NCBI GenBank assembly: GCA_013399695.1
Contig: VXAU01000683.1
Span: 1,613,758-1,677,757 of the forward strand
DNA: 64,000 bases
From: Formicarius rufipectus
Lineage: Eukaryota > Chordata > Aves > Passeriformes > Formicariidae
Reading direction: 5' to 3'
Part shown: one piece after another, positions 1 to 13,700 of the stretch
Position numbering within the stretch: position 1 is the stretch's first letter
How the letters are laid out: every line of letters starts with the position of its first letter
Program-made: the position numbers and the translations under genes
Notes under the pieces: generated by a model
Told to the model about the DNA's origin: nothing
Databases searched by the model: none
What the model saw: only the letters and a program-made list of their open reading frames with translations

Positions 1-36
1 ACCAATGAATTAGCCTTAACTTCTATGTCCTCTCAG

Positions 37-84
37 GATCAGTCCTTGATAAACAAATTCAGTTCTCAGTGGTTGGAAAATAAA
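37..84 (+). CDS. SENP7: Possible upstream SENP7 exon
   Basis: A pyrimidine-rich acceptor ends at 36. The open frame after it (QSLINKFSSQWLENK) resembles the part of vertebrate SENP7 lying just before the PxVxL modules, as I remember it. The best donor (AAAgtaaat) ends the exon at 84 in phase 0. The next placed exon needs two incoming bases, so another small exon must lie between 85 and 1592, and I could not find one. The similarity may also run a few residues past 84, making the 3' edge uncertain. A chance open frame is possible. Confidence 0.35.
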
Positions 85-171
85 GTAAATCTGGACAAAT
101 CATCTATGATCTATAGTGTTTATCAGCTGATAAGTTCAATAAGGCTTAGTGTTGGGACTCTGCTTGAATCA

Positions 172-836
172 CAACAAACCCCTGCAGCACTACAAGCTGG
201 GGGAAGAGTGGCTGGAAAGTGACCCAGTGGAAAAGGACCTGGGGATGCTGCTCAGCAGTAGCTGAGCATGAACCAGCAGTGTGCCCAGCTGGCCAAGAAA
301 GGCAAATAACTTCCTGGCCTGTGTCAGCAATAGTTTGGCCAGCAGGACCAGGGCAATGATTGTCCCTCTGTACTCAGCACTGGTGAGGCTGCACCTCAAC
401 TCCTGTGGTCAGTTTTGGGCTCCTCCCTAGAAGGAGAGCACTGATATGCTGGAGTGACTCCAGAGAAGGACAACAAAGCTAGTGAAGAGTCTGGAACATA
501 TGCCTTATGAGGAATGCCTGAAGGAGCTGGAATTGTTCAGTCTGAAGAAGGCTGAGGGAAGACCTTATTGCTCTCCACAATTACCTGAAAGGAGGTTGTA
601 ATGAAGTGGGGCTTGGCCTCTTCTCCCAGGCAACTCATGACAGGGCAAGAGGAAATGGCCTCAGGTTGCACCAGGGAAAGTTCAGGTTGGCTATTAGGAA
701 AAATTTCATCACTGAAAGTGTGGTTAAGCACTGGAGCAGACTTCTCAGAGAAGTGGTGGAGTTACCATCCCTGGAAACATTCAAAAACCAAGTAGAAGTG
801 ACACTTTACAGTATGGTTTAATGGGCATAATGTACT
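172..836 (+). mobile_element. CR1 LINE 3' fragment (sense)
   Basis: A degenerate copy of the end of CR1 ORF2 and the start of the 3' UTR. Recognisable blocks run from the GCTGGGGGAAGAGTGG region, through the ACCAGCAGTGTGCCCAG and CTACCTGAAAGGAGG-like blocks, to the ATGGTTTAATGGGCAT end. Frameshifts break the frame throughout. It sits in the intron before the first PxVxL exon of SENP7. Confidence 0.92.
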
Positions 837-1592
837 TCATTCAAGTGTTAGACAAGACCTCCAAGGTCAATCCTAACAATTCTGTAAGGAAACTGTCTAA
901 ATTGCTGGTCATGCTGCAGAATTAATTCTCTGTGGGAAGACTTCAGTAACATTCTACCACAATTAACAGATTATAGATACTTCTTTAAAGAACTTCAATA
1001 GAGAGTTTTTACTGACTTTAGAATTCATAATTGTGCATAAATTTCATAGTGAAATGCAACACAAATCAGTTGAGGCTTCAAAACTGGGAAATTGTACTAG
1101 CTTCTTCACTTTTTTTTTCCCCCAGTAAGATCATAATTAATTTGTGATATGGGAACCAATAATACTCATCGTTCTAAGATAAGATACCACAGTGAATGCT
1201 TGTCTTCATATTCTGCAAGTGCTCAGGTGTACACTTTCAGAAGAGTTTGTAAGGCCATAGCAACAGCAGTTCCAACATTTTGCAATAAAAAGGTGCATCA
1301 AAATTTCTATGCTTCTGAAGTTTGCCTCTTCAGAATCACGTATCCATATATGTTGGGCATTCATGCCAGAAGAAGAAACCTTGAAAGGCTGTCCTGATCA
1401 AGGGATGTGTTTGCAATTCCTGTTCTCCAAAGAGAACTGCTTTGTAAGTTGTCAAGGCAGTGAACGTAAATTCTAGTGAAGATATAAGGTATGATGCAGA
1501 GAAGGTGAGCTCATAGAAAAACTTTGTTGAATTCATGTGACTTAAGAGGTTCTCAGCACCCCATTATTAATGTATTATTATATGTATGGCAG

Positions 1593-1790
1593 GCAACCCA
1601 AAGTTATCTTGACGAATGTCCTGAGGACGAAAATAGGAAGAAAGTACATACAGGTGCAACCCAAAGCTGGTGTTAATTTTTCTGATGCTGGCAAGCTGCA
1701 GTTAGATCAACCACCCTCATCATCTGCTGCCAGCCTAAAGATATGGCAGATTTTAAACCCTACTCTCCAAAGTCTCTTATTATCTAAAAG
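1593..1790 (+). CDS. SENP7: SENP7 exon, first PxVxL (HP1-binding type) module
   Basis: A 198-nt exon with acceptor ggcag and donor AAAAGgtacg, phase 2 at both ends. It begins with QPKVILTNVLRT, containing PKVIL, which fits the HP1 chromoshadow consensus PxVxL. Literature on mammalian SENP7 describes two HP1-interaction motifs in this part of the long isoform. The length is a multiple of three with equal phases, so skipping it would keep the frame. It is paralogous to the next exon. Confidence 0.92.
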
Positions 1791-4700
1791 GTACGTTGTC
1801 TTCAACTCATGTCGCTATACCTTGCAGTTATTTTTTTCATGAGAAAGTGTTCTTCATTGTACCACAGTTACCTTGTGCATGAACTGTATTTCATCTGACT
1901 TCAATGAATTCACTTGTACCTGGTTCCATTTGATTATCATTGAGAGAAATGGTGCCAGTCATGTTGTAGTGGTTTTTCTGATCAGATGGCTTCTAGATGG
2001 TCCTGTACCCACAAGACCAATTAATTCTGATTTAGCCATTGGATTCTCAAAATGTTTGGAGTTTTTTATTCTTGTGCAAAGAATACACTTGTCTTTAACT
2101 GCAGCCCTATTCTCAGAGAAGGTATCAAGTTGTATTTTCATTGTTAGTGCTGTAGACTACTCATGAAGATAGGAGACTTGGCATAAAAGATCAGAAGAAA
2201 AGCCTATCAGTCCAGTATATACTTCACACCCCCGCAGGCAGTGGTCAATTGCAGATACTCAGGGAAAAGTAGGGCTGGAGTGAATGTTTTTTCTCTCTGA
2301 GCTTCTGATGGTAGACAGTTTAGGGACTTTCTTTGTTGGAGGTTACATCCAGTCCACAATGTTCTTGTATTAGACTTTTCCTTTCAGTTATATTCTCATT
2401 GTTTATCACCTGTGTGCCTCTGCAACCTCTTGTCTGTAAGGTAGTGAGTGTTCTGATTAAAAGCAAATGTACATCTCTGTGCAAGAGGAGATCTGAGTGC
2501 TCCCCAGACATCACAGTCTGTGATGGAGTGTGCTTTGTGGATGAATACAGACAACAGGAGAATTACACAATCAATACCCAAAAGACAGTGTGGTGCAAAA
2601 CAGATTCAGAAAGACCAGAGCATTACTTCCTAATCCAAAACACAATGCAATGGAAGTGGTAGAATTTAAATCCTAGATTGAGCAACAAGCTATACAACAA
2701 TCTGTCTGCAGTGACATTGTATGAAGTAAGTTATGTGTGCTCAAGTGGACAGTTGTATCTAAATATCTCTACTCAGCTTATTTTTGATGCTTATGTGTTC
2801 TGACACCTGGGGATGTTCTCTGAGCCTTGCTCTTCTGCAGAATGTTGCCTCTTAATTGAGTCGAGGAACAAATTCTGTTGCTACCTTTTTGTGTACATGC
2901 TACTTTTTCACCAGTTAAGTGCTTGAGAAAATTCATTCTGTTTTACTGGAGGCTTCTTGTTCAGAGGCAAATCAAGACTGTTTGCTTGAGAGTTCTGAGA
3001 CGTGTAAAGATATTGCATGAAAGATATTTAGAGATAAGCAGTTACCAGATTTTAGGCAACACTGCATGATGTGTTAGAGGCAATGCAGTGTGAATTGTAT
3101 GACTGTCTTTTCTTAGCTTGGTCTCTCATTGCTTTTTTGTGTGTTATCTGTTTACCTTGTATTTTAAATTTCTTAATGGGATTTTTTTTTTGTCTGTAAT
3201 GCTGATGTGTGATTATCAACCATCTAAGATACGTGAATTTAACAAGGACTTTCTCTAGATTTCGGTGCAGTATTTATGATTTACTGTTATATATGTGGCA
3301 GGCAACCCAAAGTTATCTTGACGAACATCCTGAGGACAAAAATTGGAAGAAAGTACATAGACAGCCACATAATAATTGATGCAAATTTACCTGCTGCTGA
3401 CAAACTGAAATCAGGTCAACTACCCCCATCATCTGTTGCCAGTCTACCGCCATGTCAAATATTAAGTTCTCCTCATGAAAGTTCTTTTCTGTCTGAAAGG
3501 TATGTTATTCACTACTGATTTTGCCAGTCTTCCTGAAACGACATAGCTTCCCAATGGAAAAGAATTTCCCAGAAAGAATTTTATTTATACTCTTGTCTTG
3601 AATCAGGAGATCAGTTTCTTGAGTGCAACTAGCATGCTTCTCCAGTGAGCCATTTGAACATTGCATTTGTTCTGATTTGCTGGACCTGGTGATAATGGGC
3701 TACTTTTCTTTCTTTGGTGGAATTTCTGGTTGCAGTAGGTCAGTGTTTTGATTTGTGAAGGAGGCCAAGTAATTCAAATGCATCTAAGTTGATTTTGTGT
3801 CCAAAACTAAAATATTGCTTTCCTGTTGCTCTTAATGTCTTCTAGCATGATTTCAATTAACTTCTTTTGCAAAATTTTCCTAATTCCTCTCTGTAATAGT
3901 TTTTTTCTTTTCACATTAACCCACAAGTGGTCTCAGTCCTAACAGGGTGACATTGTTCAAGGGCTGTGTGTGTGCTCTTGCCACTTAACATCTATTTTTC
4001 CTCTTTCCTTCCTACATTCAGGTTGACTGAGCATCGCAGTAGTGCTTAACATATAATTCTAGAGGAAATCAAGTATTAGAATTATATAATGTTTTGGTCT
4101 AAGATGGCAGTTGCTTTCAAAGTAAGCTGTCTCCTCTTGTCTGTTATGGCTACATCTTTGCTCAACAGCAAATTTTCCACAGGAAAATTTAGCAAGAAAT
4201 TTGGGAAAAGAAGGTAGGAGGAAGAGAAGAATTTTTTCTGAGAGCAGGAATAATTAACATTTCCCAGGTAAAAGTTGAGGAAAAATAAGTCACATTCCTT
4301 ATTCTGATACATCAGCATCTTAGAAAACTGAAATTAATTAAAATTCCTTTTTTTTTTTTTTTTTTCCCCCCTCTTNNNNNNNNNNNNNNACTCAGAGCTG
4401 TTTCAATTAACCTGGCACAGCTGCTGTTTAAATGAGGGATTTAGAACAGTTTATTAGGCTGTCTCATTTTAAATGTTACATTTTTTGCTAATACTTTTCT
4501 ATAATGTCAGTTTGAATGAAGTGTGAGCAATTTGTTCAGATTGTATGTGGGAGGATTGTTTTGGTTTTGTGGGATTTGTTTTTTAGTTTCTTTTACTGCA
4601 AAGTCTTTCCATTTTGGTGTCTGATTTTTTTTTCACTTGGTGACATTTTGGATGATGGAAGGTAGTGGGTTTATTGGGAGGAAAACATGTACTCTTCTAT

Positions 4701-7700
4701 TTAACTCTCCAAATCTGAGGAAACGTCTTGAGTTCTTTTTCAGGCTCATTTGGAGGCAGGCTGTTGAATTTTATATTAAGCACGATAATGGTTTGAACTA
4801 GTAATTTTTTTCAGCAGTTGGTGTGCTCAACTTTGCTTTAGATTTGAAGTGATTCATTGTTTGAGTGGTTAATATTCTGTCCATGCTACACAGATTTCTA
4901 ATGTATTATGTGAGGAGCTTGTTATTAGCAGAAACCATAATTAGGATGATTTTTCACCCCTCTCCAGTCACCAGCACGTTAGTACAATATGTAAAATCTA
5001 TCACATGGGAAATGGAGAATTTTGGAATTATTTCAACAAATTATTTCATGACTTGATCCTGGTCACCTCCCTGTAAGTAAAATATGTGCGCTCATTCTTC
5101 TGGGTTCGCTTCTTTCAGAGGAGAATAAAAGCTCCCCCCTTATAAAGGTTATGCATATATATGCACATAATCATACAAAGAGTCTTTTGTGTCATCAGAG
5201 TAGCTAGAATGCATGCCTCATTTTGCTGAAAATTGTGCCAGTTTTTTACTATGGAAATTTCAGGTCAAGTAAAAGAATTGTGTGTGGTCAGAACAGGGTG
5301 ATAATAACTTACACCTACCAGCTAGAACTTGCTGCGAGTTCCCTGTTTCCTTTCTTGCTTTTGGTATTACAGAATTGGTGTATTTCGCATTGTTTGTTCA
5401 CTGGAAGCTGATGTAAAATGCAGTTGTTTAAGTCATCACTCATCCATCAGTGTAACCATGACCTATCAGTATAACTAATAAGTCTGAGGTAGGTTTTAAA
5501 TGTAAGGAAACTTAGGGTTTAAAGTGTTCAAAGTACCTCTTTCTCATGGCTGTGGAGAACACTTAATACTATATGCTGCCATAGCTTCATAGGTGATGCA
5601 TATATCCATTAAAGGGTGCATTAACTGAAGTGCCAGCAGAGGTTGAAATTCCAAATAAAATGTACAGAATTTATGTATAAAGTAAATACGTTTAAGAAAG
5701 CTTGTTAGCTAAAACATTCTATTGAGATGCTTTCTACTGTTGAAATGCCTGAATTGTGATGTTAGTGTAAAACAAGTGCTGAAACACACTTGGTGGTTTT
5801 GTATGGTTTTTAAGGCAGTCAAATCTACACAGCTTTTATGCATAGAAATACTTGAGAAAGAGATGTGGGTTCCAAGATAAAAGTTTTCTATAGTGAGGTT
5901 ATTCCAGAACTAGAGCTACCTGGTCTATAGAAGACTCTTGTCTTGTATACAGGATCAATAATAGCACTTACTGAACGCTTTTCTGTGGTCCAATTCATGG
6001 TTCCTTGTGAATGGAAAGATAACTAGTCATTTCCTCACAGGGATTATGTATGCTGTTCATCACTGTAGTGTCACAGTACTCTGGAAATCTTTATTTGTCT
6101 TTACAGTATTCCCAAGGAACAACAACACTAAAATCCACAGACAGGCACTGGAGAGTAGGCATCTGCTCAGAAAGTGTCCCAACAGTTCTGGCTGTCTAGT
6201 CCGAGATGTCCATTGTTGATGATGTTCTTCAAAAATCCAATTCAGTCATTGTGATGGACATGTAGCTCTTTGCAAGTACCGCAACATTCTGAGTGAGGCA
6301 CATTATAAAGAAATGAACACAAAATCTATTTGGAGCGAGTACTGTGATTCTTTTCTGTTTCTTTCTCTTTCATACCCCATCCTCCCCCACCTCCTTCAGA
6401 GTGTCTGTTTCAGGCCCTTTCAAAGAGGTATTTTTATTTCAAATAATTTCTTATTGCAGGATCTTACTCAGTGGATTCTATTGGCAGTTCTGAATCTAAG
6501 TTAAAAATATGCTACATTGTCTCACTTCCACTATATTAATTACAACTGACTGTTGTTCTCTTTTTTTCCTTATGTATTCTTGTTGCAGTCATTCCTTACA
6601 GCAAAATAATATTTGTGTCTGATGTCAAGCATGTAGTATTTTCATAACTTGCACTTTTTAGAAGCATGTGTTTCATTAACATTGTTAGAATGTGTGCATT
6701 TTCACAGTCAGACTGAATTGTGTTTCATTTGCCAAGGTCCACAGTTCTATGAGAAAGGCAGAAGTTTGTGGTGTAACCAACTGTTGTTTCTGTTGGTATT
6801 TTTTTTCAGTATTCTTTCAAAATTAAAGATAAGTCATAGTTAATGTTATTTGCAGGTCTGAACATTGCCTGAGAAAGACAGATGATGAACTGTGTAAACT
6901 CACCAAGTCCTCTAAGGAACCAGAAAAAACTAATGCTGTCACATTAAGAAGACGGCAGCTGCAGAAGAAAGGTTTGTAGTGAGCAGTCATCTGGCATTTA
7001 AGTATGAATTTTGGCGAGTGTAGGAGTATTTTCCATTTTTAGTCTGGTACTCTTGGGAGAGCACAGAAATAAAATGGGTGTTGCATGCAGTGTATATGTT
7101 TCCTCAAAATACAGTTTTTTACAGGTATGGTAAAATATGTCAGATGCCTGTTTTTAATAGGAATAAAGCTGTGGTGAGTAAAATTTGTGGAAGAAAAATT
7201 GAACTGAAGGAGGCCTCACTTCACTGTTATAATCCTGATTTTCTAATCACTCTTTTATAAAATCAAGAATGTAATCCATTAAGAGTGGTCAAATGGTTTG
7301 TGACCCCTGCTAAAATGTTTATGCTGTTTGACAATATTTGTATTCACTGCTGAGGAATTATGACCTCTGTGGTCAGTCTCCAGGTATAACGTACTGCTTT
7401 TTTATACTAGTTAGTAATATTTCCAGATTAGAGCAGGAAATTGAGAACATTGATCTGGCAGAAGATTAAAGGAAAACTCTGGACTATGAAGTGGTAATTC
7501 TTACTTAGAAGAGAGCTGTGAATTTGGTTATACCCTTAAGTAATTATACAATAGTAATATTGCTTGGTTATTTTAGGGAATATGTTTTGGCAGCCACACA
7601 CAATTAAAAAAGTAAAGAACTATCAAAGACACCTCTGGAAGATACCTGCTTCCATGCATTTTATTTAAGATGTAATGGGTATGAAGAAATGTAAAAGATT

Positions 7701-10700
7701 TTAAGAATAATCTGTTAAATCTGTTTTTAGACGCAGAAAACAAGCACTATGATGAACTGGAGAACAGGAGCAGTCACATGAACAGCACTACTCGTATTCA
7801 GAAGGAATTGGACTCTTTTGGTTCTGAGAAAAGGAAAAGAAGACATAGTGGCCATATTTCTGATGACTGTAATGCACACATTCCAGAAAAATCACTTGTA
7901 CTCTCTGTAAGTTGCACTTAATTTTATTGTCCGTGTTCGTGTACACACATGCACACACACTGCAGTAGCAGCATTAGCAGCATCCCAGATAGAAGAATTA
8001 TTCTATTAAGTAGGATTTATTATACAGGTGTATTAGCAGGTTGGATGCATTGAGGCAAAGTAGTTCATCAAAAGGAGTGAGTAAATGTACTTCTGTCCAC
8101 AACATCGGATTATGCTTATTGTAGCAAAAAAGGTTGTGAGAGATGAATGACAGTGTTTCCTTCAAACAGGAGAATGGATTACAACAATTTTGAAAATAAG
8201 GCATCTTGCAGCTTAAATGAAGCTTCTTTCACAGATGATAGAGAATTAGAGACTAATTAGAGACTTTAATACAAAAATTACCATGTATACCTGCAGTTAT
8301 TGAAATCTTGCAGATGTTATCTTTCTCCTTTCTTATCAGTCTATTTTACTCTTCCCTAAACTTTTATACGTCATAAGAATTTGCAAAAAAACAAATAGAA
8401 GTTTTCCCCCAACAAATAAACAAAAGACTGAGGAAATCAGTCAAGTACAAAGTGTGATTTAGATTCGAGAATTTGAATACAATAAAGGCATCCCTGTAAC
8501 CTTCTGGTTAAATACCTCACAGAGACAGGCAGCTACTGAATCCTCTTAACCCAATTGACCACGCCATGCTTTTGGGAAAGTTATAAACATCACTGATTCT
8601 TGGTTGTTCGGTGTCAGTGTGAGAGTTAGTGAAAAATCAGGCATAGTTCCTTGTTCAGTTCAAATGGGGATCATAGTAAACTTTTAAAAGGTTGTCCTTT
8701 ATGCCTTTATATAATGGTAACCTTTGGACTATGAGGAGGAAGAAATTTTCCTGACATGAGCATTAAATGTCTCTGTTAAGCTGTAATTATTTTTTCTAGC
8801 ACATAGCTAAGTCTCAGTGAACACTGATCTGAACCACGTAGAAATGTCAAGAAATAAACTTATATCCTGTCTCTAATTCCTGTTTCTAGGAAAAGCAAAG
8901 TTTGAGTTCAACTCCTGGCTGCAAAACACCCTCTGAAGATGGACAGGGTCCCAGATCTAATACTATTCTGATGCTGGATTCTACTCCCCAGTCATTAGAG
9001 AGAGACTGTAAAGGCACTTGCACCCACAACCAGTTAAGGCCTGGTCACAGCCATGCGGAGGAGTCTGGCTCAGAGCCTCCTCCCAGAAATTTGTCAGAGA
9101 AACAGCTCCCTGCCACCAGTGGGGATGTGCTTTTACCACGACTTAGCACAATCAGGAAACTAAAGATGGACCCATCGCAGTATCTGAGCAAGCTGCGGAA
9201 CAGAATCTGCAGGGGTAATCAGCAACTTGTTTCCATTGACCCAAGTATGTACTGTATCTATGCTGCTGACAATCATTGTTGGGACTCTTAGGTACTAGAA
9301 TTCGAACCTCACCAACTAGTTGAAATGTGTGGAACAAAAGATTGAAGACAGAGATCACAATGTGTGTGATGCATTGTGCAGGGTACAGAACAGTGCATAG
9401 TGTCAGAGGGTCTTGTACTTGAGAAACAGGACAGACAGCAAGATTTTAAAGTTCCAATCCTGATTTTGCGGCTGATTTTGTGACCATGGAAAATCAAGCT
9501 CATACTTCTTAATGAAGCTTAAGCTGCGAAAAAGTATTTTTCACCTTGAAGTAGCTGAGTTGTGGCCTGTTTCTTTTCATAGACAAGTAATTTTGAGTAT
9601 CTTGGATAAAAAATGTGCATAAAGTTACAAAGGAGTGCTTGTTGCATACACTTTCTTGCACACAGGTCTTGACTGCTTTGGGTACTGTATTTTGATACTA
9701 CATACTGCACTGCAGGGAGGATTCTTTGCATGTCTGAAATCCACAATGAATGAAATATTCTCAAGTCTGTTTCTTGTAGTATATGTATACTTTTTTCCTC
9801 CCTAGTCATCCTTTCCAGTGATGACGAAGATGGACCTTCTGAACCACAGTGCACAGAGCTGATGCAAGATACTATCACTGAAATAAAAAAAAAAGACCAA
9901 CAGTCTGACTTCTCAGCCAAGCAATTGGAGGACAAGGTGGAAAGTCATACAGAACAGGTAGTCTAGTTTTTGGTCTAGGTATTGTTATGCCAACCCTTTA
10001 TTTCTGCAGTGTTAGTTGTAGAAATTTATTGTTTACTGTTCCAGCCACGAGCAGAATTCTCTGGCTCCAAAACTTTGGTGTTTCTGCAACACACAGAGTG
10101 TGTTTCCTATTTTGAAAATAAACATTTGGAAATGTTTAATATCAGAAAACAGAAAGGATCAAATACTAACCTGAACTAGAAATGGACATGATGAATGTGA
10201 AAATTTGTTTTCGTACAATGTTTTAAATTGATTATAGTTCCTTCTTGTCAGCCAATCCTCTGTTGTAATTCAGTGCATGGAGAAGTTCAAGGATCATTGC
10301 AGCAGAGTAGGGCAAAGTTCCCTTTACTGCATGGCTAGCAGTAAAATGTGAATCTAGAACTAGCTATAAAGGTTGTTGCCCCATTTTGGACTTCATTCGC
10401 CTTGTGCTGCTTGCTTGATCTGGATTTACATCATCTAAATCTTGAAACAAGACAAAAGAGACATTGCTGCCTCTGCTCACAGGTGCTTCGTTTTGATCAT
10501 AAGCATTGAATTGGATCCTGAACCACTGATATGTAAATAGGAGTGAGTTTAAAAACTCAAAAAAATTTGAGTTTTTACTTGGCTCTAGATTAGTGAAGAG
10601 TACAGATCGTGTCTTGGCAATGAACGTGAAACAAGATGTTGTTAGGCCCTTACAGATATTGTTAGTAATGGATGTAATAACACAGCTTTTTAATGCAGAA

Positions 10701-13700
10701 TTTTTATATGGAAGCTGGCTTTGGGAGTAAATTCTTACCAGCATGAAGAAAAAAAATCCTAAGATTACAGGAGGAAAATGTCTAATTTAAAGTCCTGTAG
10801 TAAATACACTTTTTCTTCCAGTTTTTAACAGAGTCAGTTGAAGATAAATGTCTGATCACCTTACCTTCTGGAAGTACACATAGAAAAGAGATGAACACAT
10901 CACTGGATGTTAAATTTGACAGTCTATACTTTAGGAACTTTAAATGCCTGTCAACAGGCCCTGCTAGGGTAAGTTCTATTATGATGATTTTTTGAGAAAA
11001 TGTTAATTTTTAAATAATGGTTAAGCAAAGCCAGTGGTGCTTGGTGTGGAAGCACTGAGTTTTGATTGTTGTTGCATCAAATTCCTTTGGCTAAGCAATG
11101 GAGTGTATAGTCCATTACCTTCTACATTTGGATTGCTGTCAGAACAGCTAACTGATTTTCTGTGGCCACAGTTTTCAGAGGTAAAAGTTGTGTATATACT
11201 TTGAAAAGAAATCATAATGAGGAAGCTTTTAATGAATTCTAACAGAAAATAAAGTCCTTGTTCATGGCAAAGTAATAGCACTTGAAAGAAACACCAGTTA
11301 CTTTTCTCAGAAATAGTAATGATATAGAATAAAGTAATTCATAACTATCAGAGTTCAGATATATACTATGCTCTAATTTTGCCTTTTAACCAGAAAACTG
11401 CTCATTTTGTGGCTTTAAAGAGCATAAAGCAGTACTAAACTATTAGTGCATAGGCAACATGCTACTCCCTGGGTGTAGAAACATGAGTTAAGATGTGTTT
11501 AAATGAAGTACCACCTCCAGAAGTTTCAACATGTCTTTGACCAGGCTCATTCTGTATATTGCAACTGAAAAAGAAATGTTTGAACGTGGATATCTTCTTT
11601 TGCTTTCAGCATGTGTGCTGGGTTAACCTTGACTGAAAACATTTAATGGAAGTTTTCTAAATTAATAGGCCAAAATAATTTGAAGGTTGAGTTGAAATAG
11701 TTTTAGAATCAATGCTTCAGGTGTAAAGTAGGTATTTTCCTTGGAAAACACAACTTTGTGTTTACTGTGGTAGTGTAGGAGAAACCTATTCTGTCATTGT
11801 ATATGACAACTTCTTGTCAAAATGACAGTAAAACACTCTTTATTTAGCAAAGCCTCTATGATTGAGCAGCAGTGCAAGTGGAACCTTTCAAAGCCTTTAA
11901 TTCAAAGATTATTGTAAATAGCAAAGTAACACCTCAGTGCTGAACAATTTCTCTTGTGTCCTTTATTGAAATAGTGTATTTGAGAGCCTGTCGTGGGTTG
12001 CTTTAGCTCCTTTTGTCCCAGGTATTCACCTATTTTTCTCCTTCTTGTTAAGGAGCATATAGGCAGATTGGCAGCTTTCTGTTTATTTCTCAGTGCATAG
12101 CATCTCTGCAAGTTATTTGCTGTCGTTTAAGTTCTGCAGTATGTCTCTAGGAGTGTTCTTTTAGGTGAAATAGGCAAGAAGAAGTCTCAAATTAGGCATC
12201 TTTGATTTGGTAGTGTTAGGTTAATGGTGTTTTCCAACCTAAATGCTTCTATTATATTATTTTCAGTATATTTGGCTGTAACGATAATTAAAAATTTTTA
12301 TATTGTGTTAATAAATTTGTAAAAAGCAAACTAATGTATCTTTTTTTTACTCTTTTTTTCAGTTTACAATGAAGAATATTGCAATCCCATTACGGGGTAA
12401 GAGTTTTTTCTCTTAATTGTATCTTTTAAATAATGCATTAAAATAGTAAATATGTATTTCTGTTATGAATAATTTCTAATTTATTTCCTTTCACAAAGAC
12501 GTTAGATAATTTTTGCTTATTTACATTTTTCCATAAGTATGTTTTGGTGTCTATAGTATAAACCTTACAACTTAGCAGTTTCCTGTACTTTTAAGGTCAA
12601 CTTTTCATTTTAATGGCCTTGCTTCCCATATTCCTACATGTAATAGGTGTTGGACTGTATTAAATATGATTGTGCAGGTTTTGGAGGTCAAACAGTAATC
12701 ATTTCATATTAGGGATTTATACCCTCAGGTTTGTTAAACAAAAATGTACGAGTTTGCTGAAGCTAAGAGGAATATAATTGTAGATTTGCATTAAGTTGGT
12801 TTTCCAAAGATGATGTGTGTTAGGAGTTTTGTGAGCAGTTCTGAATTAGATTGATTAAAAGAAAATAGGAGTTCATGATTTGCAGTACTTTTTTTTTTCC
12901 TCTATTTGTAGATGTTAACTATAGTGATTTTGAGAAAAAATACTTTTTTTTTTTTTTTCAGGATCAATCCCACATTTAGATGTTACATAGTTCAATGTAA
13001 CTGATTTAAGTATTGAATTCTTACTATTTTATGTAATGCCAGGAATAAAATCTACAAGTACTGTGTTAATAAACTCTGATCATACTTACGTCTCAGCATG
13101 TGGTTACTGTAGCATGTACGACTATGGGTATTAAAGGTATGGTTCTTTTAAATTCTGCTCTCGACAGTGACTCTGAATAAGAATGTTAAGCTGACAGTGG
13201 ATACTCTGGATCTGAGAAGGTTTGGCTTGTGGAGGAGTGATGGTGGCTGTTCTTCAACAATTATTTTTCTTTGGTTGTCTGTGGATTATGTAGAGAACAT
13301 TGAAATCCAATTGGGAAAGTTAGTTACCAGCAAGCCATGTGAGTAATCTCTTTCCTTAAATGCAAAGGAAAGGTCTAGTATATGACATGTCAATAAAGTG
13401 GTTATTTTAAGTTGTATTTTTTGAATGTGGAGGAAAGATAAGTTGGTCTGTTTTGCTTTTCCAAAATGCCTCACTCTACTTTTCTTTGGGAGCAAAATTC
13501 TAACATAATGTGATTCAAAACCACTGCTATTTAATAAAAAGACCTGAAAAGAGTTGAATTGTAATCTGAATGTGAAAGCCTTTGTAGCTAGGCTTGTGCA
13601 TAAAGCATCTCTTCCTTTAAAATATATGGGATGTTTTCCTTGTCCTTAAGTCTTGAGTATTGTGTATGCTAAGACAAAAGGCTTGGCAAGTAGACACTAT

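Noticed and set aside
1149..1397. Candidate missing SENP7 exon between 85 and 1592
   Set aside because: Possible acceptors in this stretch either run straight into stops or lack a donor giving the required phase, and no residues match SENP7.
8902..9291. 129-codon frame taken as a stand-alone gene
   Set aside because: It is the 325-nt SENP7 exon read through its donor into the intron; the residues after 9214 are intronic.
10364..10744. 126-codon open frame on the minus strand
   Set aside because: It lies in a SENP7 intron, has no recognisable domain or family resemblance, and an open frame of this length is expected by chance in 64 kb of AT-rich DNA.
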